Below, piece by piece: positions 1 through 11,149 of a DNA stretch of 64,000 nucleotides. The notes beneath the pieces were generated by a model, which was given only the letters and a program-made list of their open reading frames with translations, was not told where the DNA came from and searched no databases. Made by a program: the position numbers and the translations under genes. This DNA comes from Macrothele yani (taxonomy: Eukaryota > Arthropoda > Arachnida > Araneae > Macrothelidae). Positions within the stretch are counted from its first letter, which is position 1; each line of letters opens with the position of its first letter. The stretch lies in the NCBI GenBank assembly GCA_039090855.1, contig CM077006.1, positions 52,523,336-52,587,335 of the forward strand, in the 5' to 3' direction.

Positions 1-222
1 TATTATTTGCAAATTGTGTAATTTCATTACCAAATAATTCCATTGCGTTTGAATGGCATTGCTAAATAATTGAATTATATGCTCTTCATTGTAATGTATT
101 ATACAGTTTAATTCCATTACCTTCTGTAAACTATACTTGGATTACCTTGTAATGCATTACCTGTTGCTGCATTACACGTTAATTGTAATCTGCACTTCCA
201 TTACTTTGTAATGCATTCCTGA
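1..222. repeat. AT-rich stretch with GTAATGCATTAC-type palindromes
   Basis: The stretch is AT-rich, with many ATTAC/GTAAT words. The palindrome GTAATGCATTAC is at 149-160 and a partial copy at 208-217. Similar words occur at the ends of some hAT-like DNA transposons, but no transposase or clear terminal repeat is visible. No gene is seen. Confidence 0.35.
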
Positions 223-480
223 CTAACTCTGGCCCGCAAACGACACAACAATGCCATAGATGGTAGAGAGCCACGAATTCAGTTCTGTTCGTGCGTCTCT
301 CACAATCGCTCGATCCTCGCGTTCTGTCGTTGCCCTCGGCCGTCCATTGCCTGCGTGTCGCTTGGTTGTGCCCTCCCCGGCCCATTGACACCAACAACGT
401 CCGATCGCCGCGTCGTTCCGATCCAAATTACTGGCGATATGGCGACTTGATCAACTGGCCTCTTGCAGTGGTTAATGCAA
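223..480 (-). pseudogene. Tc1-like transposase, N-terminal fragment
   Basis: On the minus strand this short stretch reads GNGRPRATTEREDRAIVRDA, the GRPR-type linker between the two helix-turn-helix halves of a Tc1 transposase DNA-binding domain. The upstream half lies in another frame, so at least one frameshift is present. No DDE catalytic domain follows; the match dissolves into AT-rich sequence on the left. It is a short relic that cannot be functional. Family assignment rests on the linker motif and the basic HTH-like composition. Confidence 0.55.
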
Positions 481-1435
481 CCGCAATCCACTGCTACAAA
501 TTGTTCTGCGTGCGAGCTTTGCTCTTGATATACCCTCCTCGATTCGCGGTTTGCATGCGCTGTGGAGGGCCACTATTTAATCATAGGTCGTTAATTTTTT
601 AATCATTTGCATATTGGGCACTAAGGTACTTGCATGCGGAGTTTCATGGATTTTTTCAGGGTGCTTCATTTTTTGGGGGGGGGGGTTGCAAAGAATGCGT
701 TATTCTTATTTTACTCGCCCTAGGTATAGTTATTTAAACACCCACCAGAGTAAATCTAGCTTTGTTTCGTTTTTTTCTCTTTACCCGTAACGTAGATATT
801 AAATATTCTGTTATATACCGTATCAACAACACTGCAGTTTCAGCTGTATTGTATGTCACTTAACCCTTGAGTGCGCTCGTATACATATAAATATTCCAGA
901 ATGATTGGTAGCTAGAACCACAAGATAAAATTTGGTACGTCATTTTATATTGCATTAAGTTTCCGCTTTTTCAACTTCCGACCTTTGCGTCGCGTGATAA
1001 TCCTTCTGGTCCGAAAAATAGCAATTACCTTGTCTTAAAAGCATATTTTATCATAAATGGACTGCTGTAGTTTGCTTTAACACGCAAGTGGCAGGAACTG
1101 TAACAAAACGCGATACTTCACTCCAAGAATATGACACCTAAAAACAAAAACACTTACGTTTAAGTCAGTATTTTTTCCCTTTTGCTTTTGTCGTGTAATG
1201 AATTACGTACAAAACAAAATTAAGATTTTTTCTGTACATAATGTTGAAAGATAAATCTTTTGAAATCTTTTTTACTCTGTGATTTACTTTTTATGAACTT
1301 CGGATTGCTTACAAAAAGATTAAAATATTTCGGTCGACTTCGCGTTTTCTTTCCAGCACTTGACAAAAAGAAATGCAATATTTCTTAAATAAAACCGAAT
1401 GCGGTTTCTTTTTAATTTGTACAGAGCTCTATTTT
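481..1435. other. Intergenic, nothing recognised
   Basis: AT-rich sequence with a G run near 675-685 and scattered poly-T. No reading frame resembles a known family and no terminal repeats were found. Confidence 0.5.
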
Positions 1436-1446
1436 AATTCCGTCTT

Positions 1447-1666
1447 AGACGTCCCTCCGGCGCAGTGATCTGAGCACTGGCTTCTGACCATTCGTCCGAG
1501 ATAGGTCTGGGTTCGAAACCCGGTGAGGCATGGATGTTGTGCTTGTCTTACAGCACTGGGTCTCTCCCTTCCCAGGAACTAGTGGCTATAAATTAGGGAC
1601 GGGCGACTGCTTACAAGCTCACAGTTGTCGTTAAACTCCCCCTCAAAAAAAAAAAAAAAGAAAAAA
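1447..1666 (+). repeat. tRNA-derived SINE, copy 1
   Basis: A degenerate pol III promoter is visible: an A box (CGGCGCAGTGATC region) and a B box (GGTTCGAAACC). These are followed by the family body, including GACGGGCGACTGCTTA, and an A-rich tail. The 11-bp target-site duplication AATTCCGTCTT flanks it at 1436-1446 and 1667-1677, so the copy moved by LINE-type retrotransposition. It is one of about ten copies in the window. Confidence 0.85.
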
Positions 1667-1839
1667 AATTCCGTCTTGTGTATGTAACAAAAGAGATACA
1701 CAAATGATTCCTTCAGAGATATTTTTCAAAAATTGTATTTGCAGCTGTTCATAGTTCACGTGCATGTATTTCTCTTTTTAATTTATATTATGTACACTGA
1801 AGTGCCAAAAGTCTTGGGATAGCAGTAGCCAGTAGGATT

Positions 1840-3316
1840 ATGGCAAGCAGACGTGAATTATCGGACTTTGGACGAGGCATGGTAGTGGGAGCCAGACGAA
1901 TGGGACTTTCAATTTCCGAACTTGTGCGAACATTCCTCAATCCACTGGTTCACGTGCATACCGAGAACACCTAATGGAAGGCATTACCACTCACCGTGGA
2001 CAGCGCAGTGGCTGACCATTGGTGCTGAGTGACCGTGACCAGTGGCGTCTGACCAGGATTGTCCATACTAACAGACAAGCGACACTGGCTCAAATAACAT
2101 CCACATTCAATGCAAGGAGGCACCAGAGACATATCCATCAGGTCAGTGCAGCGTAATTTAGTGTCCATGGGGTATGGGAGCAGAAGACCTACTAGAGGGC
2201 CTTTGTTAACACTACGACATTATGCACAGAACCTCACCTGGGCTCGTGAACTTGGTAATTGGACCCTGGAAGACTGGCAACATGTGGCGTGGTCCGGTGA
2301 GTCACGCTTCCAGTTGTTACGAGCTGATGGTAGGGTTCGTGTGTGGCGCAGACCCCATCAGGCCATGGACCCAAGCTGTCAACAAGGCATTGTGTGAACA
2401 CGGTAATTGGACCCTGGAAGACTGGCAACATGTGGCGTGGTCCGATGAGTCACGCTACCAGTTGTTACGAGCTGATGGTAGGGTTCGTGTGTGGCGCAGA
2501 CCCCAAGAGGCCATGGACCCAAGCTGTCTACAAGGCATTGTGTGAACACTGTAATTGGACCCTGGAAGACTGGCAACATGTGGCGTGGTCCGGTGAGTCA
2601 CGCTACCAGTTGTTACGAGCTGATGGTAGGGTTCGTGTGTGGCGCAGACCCCATCAGGCCATGGACCCAAGCTGTCAACAAGGCATTGTGTGAACACTGT
2701 AATTGGACCCTGGAAGACTGGCAACATGTGGCGTGGTCCGGTGAGTCACGCTACCAGTTGTTACGAGCTGATGGTAGGGTTCGTGTGTGGCGCAGACACC
2801 ATGAGACCATGGTCCCAAGCTGTCAACATGGCACTGTGTAAGCTGGTGGTGGTTCCATACAGATGTGGGGTGTCTTTACGTGGCACGGGTTGAATCTTTT
2901 GGTCCTCGTAAGCACGTCATTAATCGATAACCACGTTGTTGCTCTGCTGGGTAAACATTTGCAGCCTTTCATGGACTTCATGTACCCCAACAGCGATGGG
3001 ATTCTCCAGGCGGACAATACACCATGTCATCGAGCCAAAGTTGTCCAAAATTGGTTCGAAGAGCATTCTGGACAATTCCGACGGATGGTGTGGCCACCAC
3101 GTTCGCGCGACATGAACCCAATGGAGCACTTATCGGGATGTGGTGGAAAGGTCCATTCGCACCCAAGATCCTGCCCCTACAAATACCAGGGATCTGTGGG
3201 TGGTTGTTCAGACGGCATGGCTCAACATCTCTCCAGAAGTCTTCCGGCCACTTGTGGAATAGATGCTACGTCTAGTTTCTGCACTTCGGCTGGCTAGAGG
3301 AGGCCCTAAACGGAAC
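1840..3316 (+). pseudogene. Tc1-like transposase with internal tandem duplication
   Basis: The ATG at 1840 opens with SRRELSDFGRGMVVGARRMG, a classic Tc1 paired-like N-terminus, but the frame breaks soon after. The start of the catalytic domain (NWTLEDWQHVAWSGESRF) is present four times as 148-bp units. The first catalytic Asp of the usual SDESRF is Gly in most units and Asp in the unit near 2441. From 2863 the rest of the domain follows: WGVFTWHG, ADNTPCHRA (second Asp), then NPMEHL (Glu). The last residues (LARGGPKRN) are cut by the nested element at 3317. Frameshifts and the 148-bp period, not a multiple of three, make this clearly nonfunctional. Confidence 0.88.
2254..2840 (+). repeat. 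148-bp tandem repeat inside the transposase gene
   Basis: Four head-to-tail units begin at 2254, 2402, 2550 and 2698, exactly 148 bp apart. Each encodes the WTLEDWQHVAW to AMDPSCQQG section of the DDE domain and ends near TGTGTGAACAC. The units differ at only a few positions, apart from the last one's divergent end. Because 148 is not divisible by three, each unit shifts the frame. Confidence 0.93.
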
Positions 3317-3852
3317 TACACTGCTGGCCACCCAAAATGCAACACCAAAAAGGACACGAGATAGCAAAGCCAGATTTACTGGACACATAACAACAGATGC
3401 AAAGATGAAACGACTGAGCTTACAGGCCCGTGCGACTTGTGGAACACGCAGACATCAATAGTTCGTGTGGCCCCCATGGCTGGCAATAACGGCCGCTACA
3501 CGCCGCGGCATCTAACGAAAGAGGCTTTGGATGTAGGCTTGGGGTATGTCGGTCCAGGCTGCTTCCACACGTTGCCACAATTCATCAGGCGTAGCCGCGG
3601 GTGGTGCTTGCCGGGCCACTCGGTTGCCGATCAGCGACCAGACGTGTTCGATGGGCGACATATCGGGAGAACAGGCGGGCCACGGCAGCAGTGACACCTA
3701 GTGGGCCGTGAAGAATTGATGCACGATGCGTGCCACGTGCGGGCGCAATGCTAATCGTTGCATGTCCTCTCGCGGGTGACGCATGCTGCGAATTTCAGGC
3801 CAATCGGATGCTTCCGTTCTTGGTGTTGCATTTTGGGTGGCCAGCAGTGTAT
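3317..3852 (-). mobile_element. Internally deleted Tc1-like element nested in another Tc1
   Basis: The TIRs begin TACACTGCTGGCCACCCAAA at 3317, with a near-perfect complement ending at 3852. It sits at a TA in the 3' part of the outer Tc1 transposase gene. At about 536 bp it keeps only the 3' third of a transposase gene, a typical nonautonomous deletion derivative. Confidence 0.88.
3454..3816 (-). pseudogene. Tc1-like transposase, C-terminal part
   Basis: Minus-strand reading gives RIVHQFFTAH, then LPWPACSPDMSPIEHVWSLI, then WTDIPQAYIQSLFR and finally MPRRVAAVIASHGGHTNY. This is the end of a Tc1 DDE domain with its third acidic residue (SPIEHVW) intact. Two in-frame stops interrupt it, after TAH and after SLFR. 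The DNA-binding domain and the first two catalytic residues are missing because of the internal deletion. The gene is dead. Confidence 0.85.
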
Positions 3853-3887
3853 TTACGTATCCCGTGACTTTTGTCACTTCAGTGCAT

Positions 3888-4660
3888 AATACACTTTCCA
3901 AACCTTACCGGCATCTCTCAAGCGATATGTCCTAAGTCTTTTGAAATTTCATTAATTATATAAAAACAGTTAAGGTTAATTGCCTACGCGTAAGAAAATT
4001 ATTTGGTTGAAACTCTAAGAAATGAACACTAATTTATCGGCTGTCCAATGACATAAGAAAAAAATTCCATTAGATTAATTGCCTGAGAGCCTAATATCTG
4101 TTTTAGATTTAATTGGTGTATTCTATTAGTTAACAGTATTATGTAAAACATTTATTATAGCAATCACATTACATGATTTCATCCTCATTTGTGCGCTCAG
4201 TTTTTCTAGCTATTATTGACAGTGCGTTTACTCTTGAAAAGCTTTGTATGGACTTTGTTTACTCTAATTTTTCGTATTTTTCTTTCTGTAAAAAACCTCA
4301 AATTTAATCATGAACGAGAAGCAAAGATCCCCGGATTAAGGGTGAAAGAAGAACAAGTATATTGTGAAATTACCAAAGGAGTTAAAACAAGTGGTTATGT
4401 TTTTCCCAATTTTTCTCGGAAGAAGCGAACAAATGACCAAAAAAAAAAAAAAAAAAAAAAAACAAAGCGGCCCAGGATAAACATATTTTTTGAAGAATAG
4501 ACGACTAGCAAAAGGTGAGCGGCTGACGTGGTACTTTTTGCTTTTTCACAGAGATTTGAAAAATTTAAAACATGCTATTATAAATCTAGCAGAAGAGTTC
4601 GTAATGTAATACTTTAAAAACTAAATTCACACATATGAATACATAAGAATAAACCTAAAA
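3888..4660. other. Intergenic, AT-rich, poly-A tract
   Basis: Nothing is recognised. A run of about 22 A lies at 4440-4461. An open frame over 4216-4500 matches no family I know and is lysine-rich because it reads the A run, so it is not called. Confidence 0.45.
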
Positions 4661-4905
4661 TTACATTTCTCTCATGGACCAGATCCCTGTCTCCTCTAGT
4701 AGAATATACAGCCGAAATTTTAGACTGGATTCCAAGGGACAGGAAAAGACCCAGAAGACCACATATGAGATTTGAGATTGGTGGATGAAATTCGAAAGTA
4801 TGCGGGAGTAATATGGAGGAGACTGGCACAAGACAGACCGTTGTGGAAGAAACTTGGGGAGACCTTCGTACCAGCAGTGGATTGATAATGGTTGACAAAA
4901 ATGAT
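4661..4905 (+). repeat. RTE LINE, 3'-end fragment
   Basis: This matches the last ~230 bp of the LINE at 5010-7905: ATTTTAGACTGGATTCCAAG, then GGAGGAGACTGGCACAAGAC, ending GGTTGACAAAAATGATGATG. It encodes the C-terminal 'DEIRKYAG…WRRLAQDRP' region in broken form. It is 5'-truncated, as is usual for LINE insertions. Confidence 0.85.
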
Positions 4906-4920
4906 GATGATATATATCAT

Positions 4921-5000
4921 CAACAACCATTATCAATCCACTGCTGGATGAAGGTCTCCCAAAACTATTTCCACAATTTTCTGTCTCGGGCCTTCATATA
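4921..5000 (-). repeat. Inverted second copy of the LINE 3' end
   Basis: This is the reverse complement of the sequence just upstream (4831-4897): CCATTATCAATCCACTGCTG, then GATGAAGGTCTCCC. The two LINE tails meet at a short TATATATCAT centre, forming a hairpin-capable palindrome. It lies immediately 5' of the longest LINE copy. Confidence 0.85.
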
Positions 5001-5009
5001 TATATATAT

Positions 5010-7905
5010 GAAGGCAGAGGGTGCTAAGAATCCCCGGAGGACCGGACTAGGCTGCCATCTGATGCTGACCTTGGCTACGTATAATGGACGCTCCCTATCT
5101 TCTGATTCAAGGCTTCTTGAATTCGAAGAGGAACTACAAAGGATCAAGTGGGACATCGTCGGGCTAAGTGAGGTAAGGAGAAAAGGAGAAGTCCACTTTT
5201 CAGTTCAATGAGATTATCTCTTCTACTATCGTGGGACTGACACTGGCAAAACTAGTGGTGTTGGATTTATAATAAACAAGAAACTGAAGGATAAAGTTGT
5301 AGAAGTTGCAAGTTCCTCTGACAGAGCTGCACGACTTGTTATCCAACTCTCGAAAAGATACCAGGCTCAGATTATTCAAACTTATGCACTTACCACAAGT
5401 CATCCTGAAGAAGAAATTGAAGAATTTTATGAGGAAATTCGTCATCTAAATAATAAAGGTAAGCAGCACTTGAAGATAATAATGGGAGATTTCAATGCAA
5501 AAATAGGGCAACAGCAACAGAATGAAACTTCAGTAGGTAAATTCGGTCACGGCAACAGAAACCAACGTGGAAATACTCTCGTAGAGTTTACAGAAGCAGA
5601 AGGGTTTTTCATCTTGAACTCCTTTTTCAAGAAAAAGCCACACAGGAAATGTACATGGAGACATCCAAATGGGACGACAAGTGAAATTGATTTTATTATT
5701 TGTAACAAAAAATTCGTCATAGAAAACTGCAGTGTGCTAAACAAGTTCAACACAGGTAGTGACCATAGATTGGTGAGATGTAAGATGCACCTCAACACTA
5801 AATTCGAACATGGCAAGCTCATAAGGCAAACAAAATGTATTGACATAACCAAATTTAAAAAACACCATATTACCTTCAAGTTGGAACTGAAGAACAGATT
5901 CTCTGCTTTAGAAGGCCTAACATCGGAAGAAGTGGATATTTCTGAAGTTAACAGAAAAGTAACCAAAGCTCTTATGGAAACAGCAACAAAATTAGCTGGG
6001 TGTAAGAACAAGTTGCTTGTGAACAAATTATCAGGAGAAACCAAAATGTTGATGCAAAAAAGAAAAAGAAGAGAGACGAGGACAACTAAAGAAGATGTGA
6101 CTTCCAAAGTGGAATATATAGAGCTATGCAAGACAGTACGAAAAAGTATCACTGAAGACGTAAGGAAATTCAACTGTGAACTAGTAAGGAAAGCAATTGA
6201 AAACAACCAAAGCCTAAAGATAGCAAAGGGGCATCTCAGTAAGGGAAGAAAACAGATTATGGCACTGAGAAAAGAAGATGGTTCTGTAACAAGAAATAGA
6301 GGCGAAATTTTGACAAGAGTGAAAGATTTCTACTCCAAATTATATGAAAGGGATGATACATGCACTCCAGACATCATGAAAGATACCAGTACCAGAGTTC
6401 CTCCAGTCCTTCCAGCAGAAGTTGCACATGCAATCTAGAACATGAAGCGGGGAAAAGCTCCAGGAGAAGATGGAATTACTGTAGACATCATACAAGAAGC
6501 AAGTGGAGAAATTGAAACAGTACTCGCCCAAATTTTCACTCGATGCCTTAATGAAGGGAAGATTCTTGAGGACTGGAACAACGCTACAATGATCTTGCTA
6601 CATAAAAAAGGTGACATTGAGGATCTAAGGAACTACAGACCTATCAGCCTCCTATCAGTGGTTTATAAAATCTTCACTAAAGTTCTTTCACACCGTTTGA
6701 AGGTAACACTGGACATGGGTCAACCGAGAGAACAAGCTGGATTCAGGAGTGGCTACAACACAATAGATCATATCCACGTACTGAGAGAACTAATTGAAAG
6801 AGCGAGGGAATATGAACTTCCATTGTGCATGGCTTTTATCGATTATGAAAAAGCCTTTGATTCGGTGAAACCATCAGCAGTTACAATGGCTCTGAAATCC
6901 TGCGGTATTGAAGATGCATACATTAATATTATTAATAACATCTATGAAAATGCAAGTGCAAAGATTCGGCTGTTTTGAAAATACAACACACATAAAAATT
7001 GGAAAAGGAGTGAGACAAGGTGACACCATATCTCCGAAGCTCTTTAATGCCACATTGGAGGGTGTTTTTCAGTCACTGAGCTGGGAAAACAAGGGGATAA
7101 AGATTAAAAGAGATTATCTAACCTACCTTCGTTTTGCTGATTACGTAGTCATTTTTGCAACTACCCCATCAGAGCTGCAGAGTATGATCCAGGAACTTGC
7201 TGACAAGAGTAAAGAAGTGGGATTAAAAATGAACTTTCAGAAGACAAAAGTGATGTTCAATGCTTTTACACGAAATGAAGATTTATCGATTGATGGAGAA
7301 AAGCTGGAGATAACAGACACGTACGTTTATCTTGGACAGCAGATATCAAGTGAGGGTCACATTGATGAAGAAATTAATCGGCGTACAAAACCTGCCTGGA
7401 GAGCTTTTGGAAGAAACAGCATAATTTTCAAGAGCAATATGCCATTATGTCTTAAAAGAAGTGTTTGATCAATGCATCCTTCCAGTGCTTACGTATGGTG
7501 CAGAGACGTGGACCTTAAGTAGAAGAGACTTACAAAGGCTGCAGACAACTCAAAGTTGCATGGAAAGGTGCATGCTTGGTGTAACAAAGAGAGATAAGAA
7601 GAGGAACTCGTGGATCCGAAAAATGACGAGAGTGGAAGACATCATGATCAGAGGTAAATCCCTGAAATGGCAATGGGCTGGACATACTGCCAGAAGGACA
7701 GACCATCGATGGACAGCCGAAATTTTAGATTAGATTCCAAGGGACAGGAAAAGACCCAGAAGAAGACCACATGGAAGATGGGTGGATGAAATTCGAAAGT
7801 ATGCGGGAGTGACATGGAGGAGACTGGCACAAGACAGACCGTTGTGGAGGAAACTTGGGGAGACCTTCGTCCAGCAGTGGATTGATAATGGTTGACAATG
7901 ATGAT
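5010..7905 (+). mobile_element. RTE-type non-LTR retrotransposon (LINE), longest copy
   Basis: About 2.9 kb carrying an apurinic-type endonuclease, a reverse transcriptase and the characteristic C-terminal region, ending in a TGACAATGATGATATATA-type tail rather than poly-A. RTE elements are usually a little over 3 kb, so this copy is nearly complete but probably 5'-truncated. Fragments of the same family lie at 4661-4905, 8918-9978, 18390-18655, 29683-35400 (split) and 54886-55080. Confidence 0.88.
5080..7893 (+). pseudogene. LINE endonuclease/reverse transcriptase polyprotein
   Basis: The protein nicks target DNA and copies the LINE RNA in place. The endonuclease region starts near LATYNGRSL (about 5080) and WDIVGLSEVRR, then IIMGDFNAKIG (about 5480) and TSEIDFIICN, with GSDHRLV near 5757. 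The RT follows: GKAPGEDGITVDII (6450), NYRPISLLSVVYK, MAFIDYEKAFDSV (6830), KGVRQGDTISPKLFNATL (7005). The normal FADD box reads FADY near 7134, losing a catalytic Asp. The C-terminus runs WAGHTARR to GRWVDEIRKYAG. Stops at 5209, 6436 and 7733, plus frameshifts near 6970 and 7466, disable it. Overall order and motifs fit the RTE clade. Confidence 0.9.
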
Positions 7906-7910
7906 ATATA

Positions 7911-7937
7911 CATCGAGAGAGAGAGAGAGAGAGAGAG
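7911..7937. repeat. (GA)n microsatellite at the LINE 3' tail
   Basis: A run of GA dinucleotides directly follows the LINE tail. RTE-type tails often carry or seed simple repeats. A second GA run is at about 8268-8289. Confidence 0.85.
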
Positions 7938-8917
7938 TCAGTACGGAGCATGTGTAATAATGAAGGAATAGAAGGACTTGTTAGATTTTTTTCGACAGCG
8001 ACGCTAAGAGCAGTAAACAGTAATATTGCATATATGCTGACATCTCTCACCTGTACGGATAGCAGTGGCCGATCCAGTAGGGGCGACTGGAGCAAACGCC
8101 CCCTCAAAACAGGCTTTTTCTTTTTAAACCACCAAAATCGTAAATAATGTATTTATTTTTTCAAAATCTTAGTAATACAAGTAAATGCACAGGTTTCCGC
8201 AACAGTTTTTATAACAACTAAAATTTGCCGTAAATTTGGAGAATAAATGTTCTGTTCTAACTCCGGAGAGAGAGAGAGAGAGAGAGAGAACAAAAAGAAA
8301 AAAAAAAAAAGCTAGAGTTTCAGAAACTGAGGAAACTTAAAAGGAAAAGAAATTTTGACTGCTGATGAAGCTAGGGATGTGCTTTCTTTAATGTAATATT
8401 GCCGCAAACTGGGAGAACAAATCGCTAGTAAGACAAAGAATGGCGCAGGAATGACTTGATGAATTGAAGTAAATGGATGTTCTTTTCAAAAGAAGTGGGA
8501 ATCTTGCATTGCGAAGGAATAAGTGAATATTTTGAAGGGTTACTAGTCATATTGCTTAAGCATGATTTGAATATCAAGCTGGAAGTTTTTCTACTAAATT
8601 AAGCCGCCCGAATAGAAAGGCTCAAATTTATTTTGAAAATTTTATCCAGACTTGATATTTAAAAAGCAGGGACCTCATTTCCTCACAAAGTAGGCAAATG
8701 AATGCTGATATTTCAGTTGCTTTTTCCTACTTTGTGATTTGAAAATTTAGCATACTTTTTTTGATGGATAATGTTTTTTTAAAAGCCATCCAATGCTAGG
8801 CAGTGGCAACAGTGGTGCATGTGGGGGGGGGGATAGGCGTTGCCAGGGTGTCCTCTTGTCCGGACCCCCTTAAGGATTCTGTGCGAATTTAAACCGATGT
8901 ATGTGTTATTCAACATC
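7938..8917. other. Intergenic, simple repeats only
   Basis: It contains a second GA microsatellite (about 8268-8289), an A-rich run at about 8298-8312 and a G run near 8821. No coding family is recognised. Confidence 0.5.
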
Positions 8918-9978
8918 ACTGTCAACAATTATCAATCCACTGCTGGATGAAGGATTCCCCAAGTTTCTCCCTCAACTCTGTCTTCAGCCTGTCTCATCCA
9001 TGTTACTCCGGCACGCTTTCGAATTTCATCCATCCATCTTCCATGTGGTCTTCTTCTGGGTCTTTTCCTATATCCATTGGAATTCAGTGTAAAATTTCGG
9101 TTGTCCATCATTCTGCTAGCAACATGACCAGCCCACTGCCATTTCAGGGGTTTTACTCTGATCATGATTTTACTAGAGTGAAAGATTTTACTCTTACCAT
9201 TTTCCTTATCCACGAGTTCATCTTATCTTCCTTGATTGCATCAAGCATGCTTCTTTCCGTTGTCTACAGCCTTTGCATGTCATTTTTAGTCAAGGTCCAT
9301 GTCTCTGCTCCATATGTAAGCACTGGAAGGATGAATTGATTAAAAACTTTTCTTTTAAGACATTATGGCATATTGCTCTTAAAAGTTGTATTCTTTATTG
9401 CAAAAGCTCTTGAACCAAGTTTTAACTTCGATTAATTTCTTCATCAATGTGACCATTGCTTCATATCTGCTGTCTTAGGTAGATGTAGGTATCTGTTATC
9501 TCCAGCTTTTTTCCATTAATCGCAAAATCTTCATTTCTTGAAAAAAACATTGTACATTAGTTTTGTCTTCTGAAAATGTATTTTTTCGCCGCCCCGGTGG
9601 CGCAGTGGTCTAAGCCATGGCTTCTGATCATTCTTCTGAAAGGGGTCCGGGTTCGAATCCCGGTGAAGCATGTATGTTGTATTTGTCATACGGCACTGGC
9701 TCTCTTTCTCCCTTCCCTGGAACCAGTGGCGCTAAATTAGGGACGGGCGACTGCTTATAGCCCATTGAGTTGCTCACGGTGGTCATTAAACCCACAACCC
9801 CCCCCCCCAAATGTATTTTAATCCCACTTCTTTACTCTTGTCAACAATTTCCTGAATCATACTCGGCAGCTCTGGAGAGGTAGCTGCAAAATTGATTACG
9901 TCATCAGCAAAACAAATGTGAGTTAAATAATCATCATTAATCTTTAACCCTTTGTTTTCCCGTTCAGTGATTGAAAGA
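8918..9978 (-). pseudogene. RTE LINE fragment, antisense, split by a SINE
   Basis: Read on the minus strand, this begins inside the RT with LTHICFADDVINFAATSPEL (9935-9880), which keeps the FADD box that the 5010 copy has lost. It runs through KSKEVGLK, is interrupted at 9585-9808 by a plus-strand SINE, and ends in the C-terminal region (LKWQWAGHVASR, RRRPHGRWMDEIRKRAGVTW). Several frameshifts are present. It is 5'-truncated within the RT, so no endonuclease remains. Confidence 0.87.
9585..9808 (+). repeat. tRNA-derived SINE, copy 2, inside a LINE
   Basis: A box TGGCGCAGTGG and B box GGTTCGAATCC are intact, followed by the family body. The 3' end is C-rich instead of A-rich. The 11-bp target-site duplication AAATGTATTTT is exact at 9574-9584 and 9809-9819. 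The SINE inserted into the antisense RTE LINE, so it is younger than that LINE copy. Confidence 0.93.
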
Positions 9979-10792
9979 CACTATATATTTATATAATTTT
10001 TTTTTTTGACATAAAAATTTGGGGCTGATTCCCACTTGGAATTTGCAGTATTATCAACGCTCCCCCTTCCCCAGATAAGCTTCTGAATCCGCTCCTGTTG
10101 ATCAGACACGCAGAACATCATCCAATGTGAAATTCGTGTACATGAGATACACTTATCGGTAAAGGCGACAGCAAATTTCTTCTTGCCAGACGTATGTCGA
10201 ACGTATTACTGGAACGAACAGAAAGGAGGGATTCGCATCTTATGTGGCAGTTAGAAGGGGTCTGGAAGAACGGGGACTAAGAGGATTAACACTGGAGATT
10301 TGACTGTTCGGAAGAACCGGACCAAGTTAGGCAAAGACATATGGCCACATAGCTTTTTGTTGCTAAGATACAGCTCATAAGATGCGTAACATTTGTACAG
10401 TAATTAGGTGAAACTTAATGCTAATACTCGTACCCGAGCACACAACAACGAAGTCTTTTTGACAGCGTTACAAAGCGTTTGGTACGAGTCACTCGATCTT
10501 AAGCTACATTTACGAAAGGTCGCACCCATTTCTCAAGGAATGTGTACATCTGACTGTCTCTTGGCTACGTCCTACTTACATTATTCCCTTGTGTTTCCGA
10601 AAAACTAAGCTCCTGGTAGATATGTGAAGCCTACCCGAAGAGATAACAAGCGTAGTTTAAATAAAAACAGACAACCAAAATTGAAAGTTAAATTATATCC
10701 TATACGTCACAGATAGGTAGCAAAAGAAACTTCGACAATTGGCACTTCGGTTTACAATGATCTAATACGTACTTCCTTTTTTGTCTGTTTGC
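9979..10792. other. Intergenic, nothing recognised
   Basis: A T run lies at about 9999-10008, followed by sequence resembling the GC-rich ends of old DNA transposons (about 10020-10100). No coding match was found. Confidence 0.45.
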
Positions 10793-10988
10793 GAAGTTTA
10801 GCGACCACCGTGAGCAACTCCATGGGCTATAAGAAATCGGCCGTTCCTAATTTAGTGCCACTGGCTCCAGAGAAGGGAGAGAGCTAGTGCCGTGAAACAC
10901 ACGCTCATCGGGATTCGAACCCGAACCCGTCTCGAGCAAATGGTCATAAACCAGCGTTTAGACCACACCACTACGCTACCGAGATGGG
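10793..10988 (-). repeat. tRNA-derived SINE, copy 3
   Basis: Reverse orientation. The body words TAGCGACCACCGTGAGCAAC and CCTAATTTAGTGCCACTGG are followed by the B-box complement GGATTCGAACCC and a decayed A box. It is more diverged than copies 2, 6 and 7, and no target-site duplication was seen. Confidence 0.85.
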
Positions 10989-11149
10989 CCATTTTGAGAT
11001 GAATCAGTAGGTCTGTTGTAAACTGGGAAAGGTACCCCAGATTCTGAATTGCTGTTGTAAAATTTACATGAAGTTAACGGCCGCTAAGATGTATCTGCCG
11101 ATAATCCAGAATTAGCAGGTTTTTTGAGAAAGTTTGAAAGTTTGCAGGA

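Larger units (their letters stand above)
1793..3887 (+). mobile_element. Tc1-like element carrying a nested Tc1 relic
   Basis: The left TIR starts TACACTGAAGTGCCAAAAGTC at 1793. Its decayed complement, ending GTCACTTCAGTGCA, lies at about 3858-3887, beyond a second element (3317-3852) that landed in a TA near the end of the transposase gene. Removing the insert leaves an element of about 1.56 kb, of which about 440 bp is an internal tandem duplication, so the ancestral length fits a normal Tc1. Confidence 0.8.

Noticed and set aside
4216..4500. 94-codon open frame with a lysine run
   Set aside because: The lysines come from a poly-A tract, no motif is recognisable, and no promoter or splice context is visible.
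5547..6206. 219-codon minus-strand open frame
   Set aside because: It is antisense to the LINE endonuclease region and is leucine/serine-rich as expected of a shadow frame.
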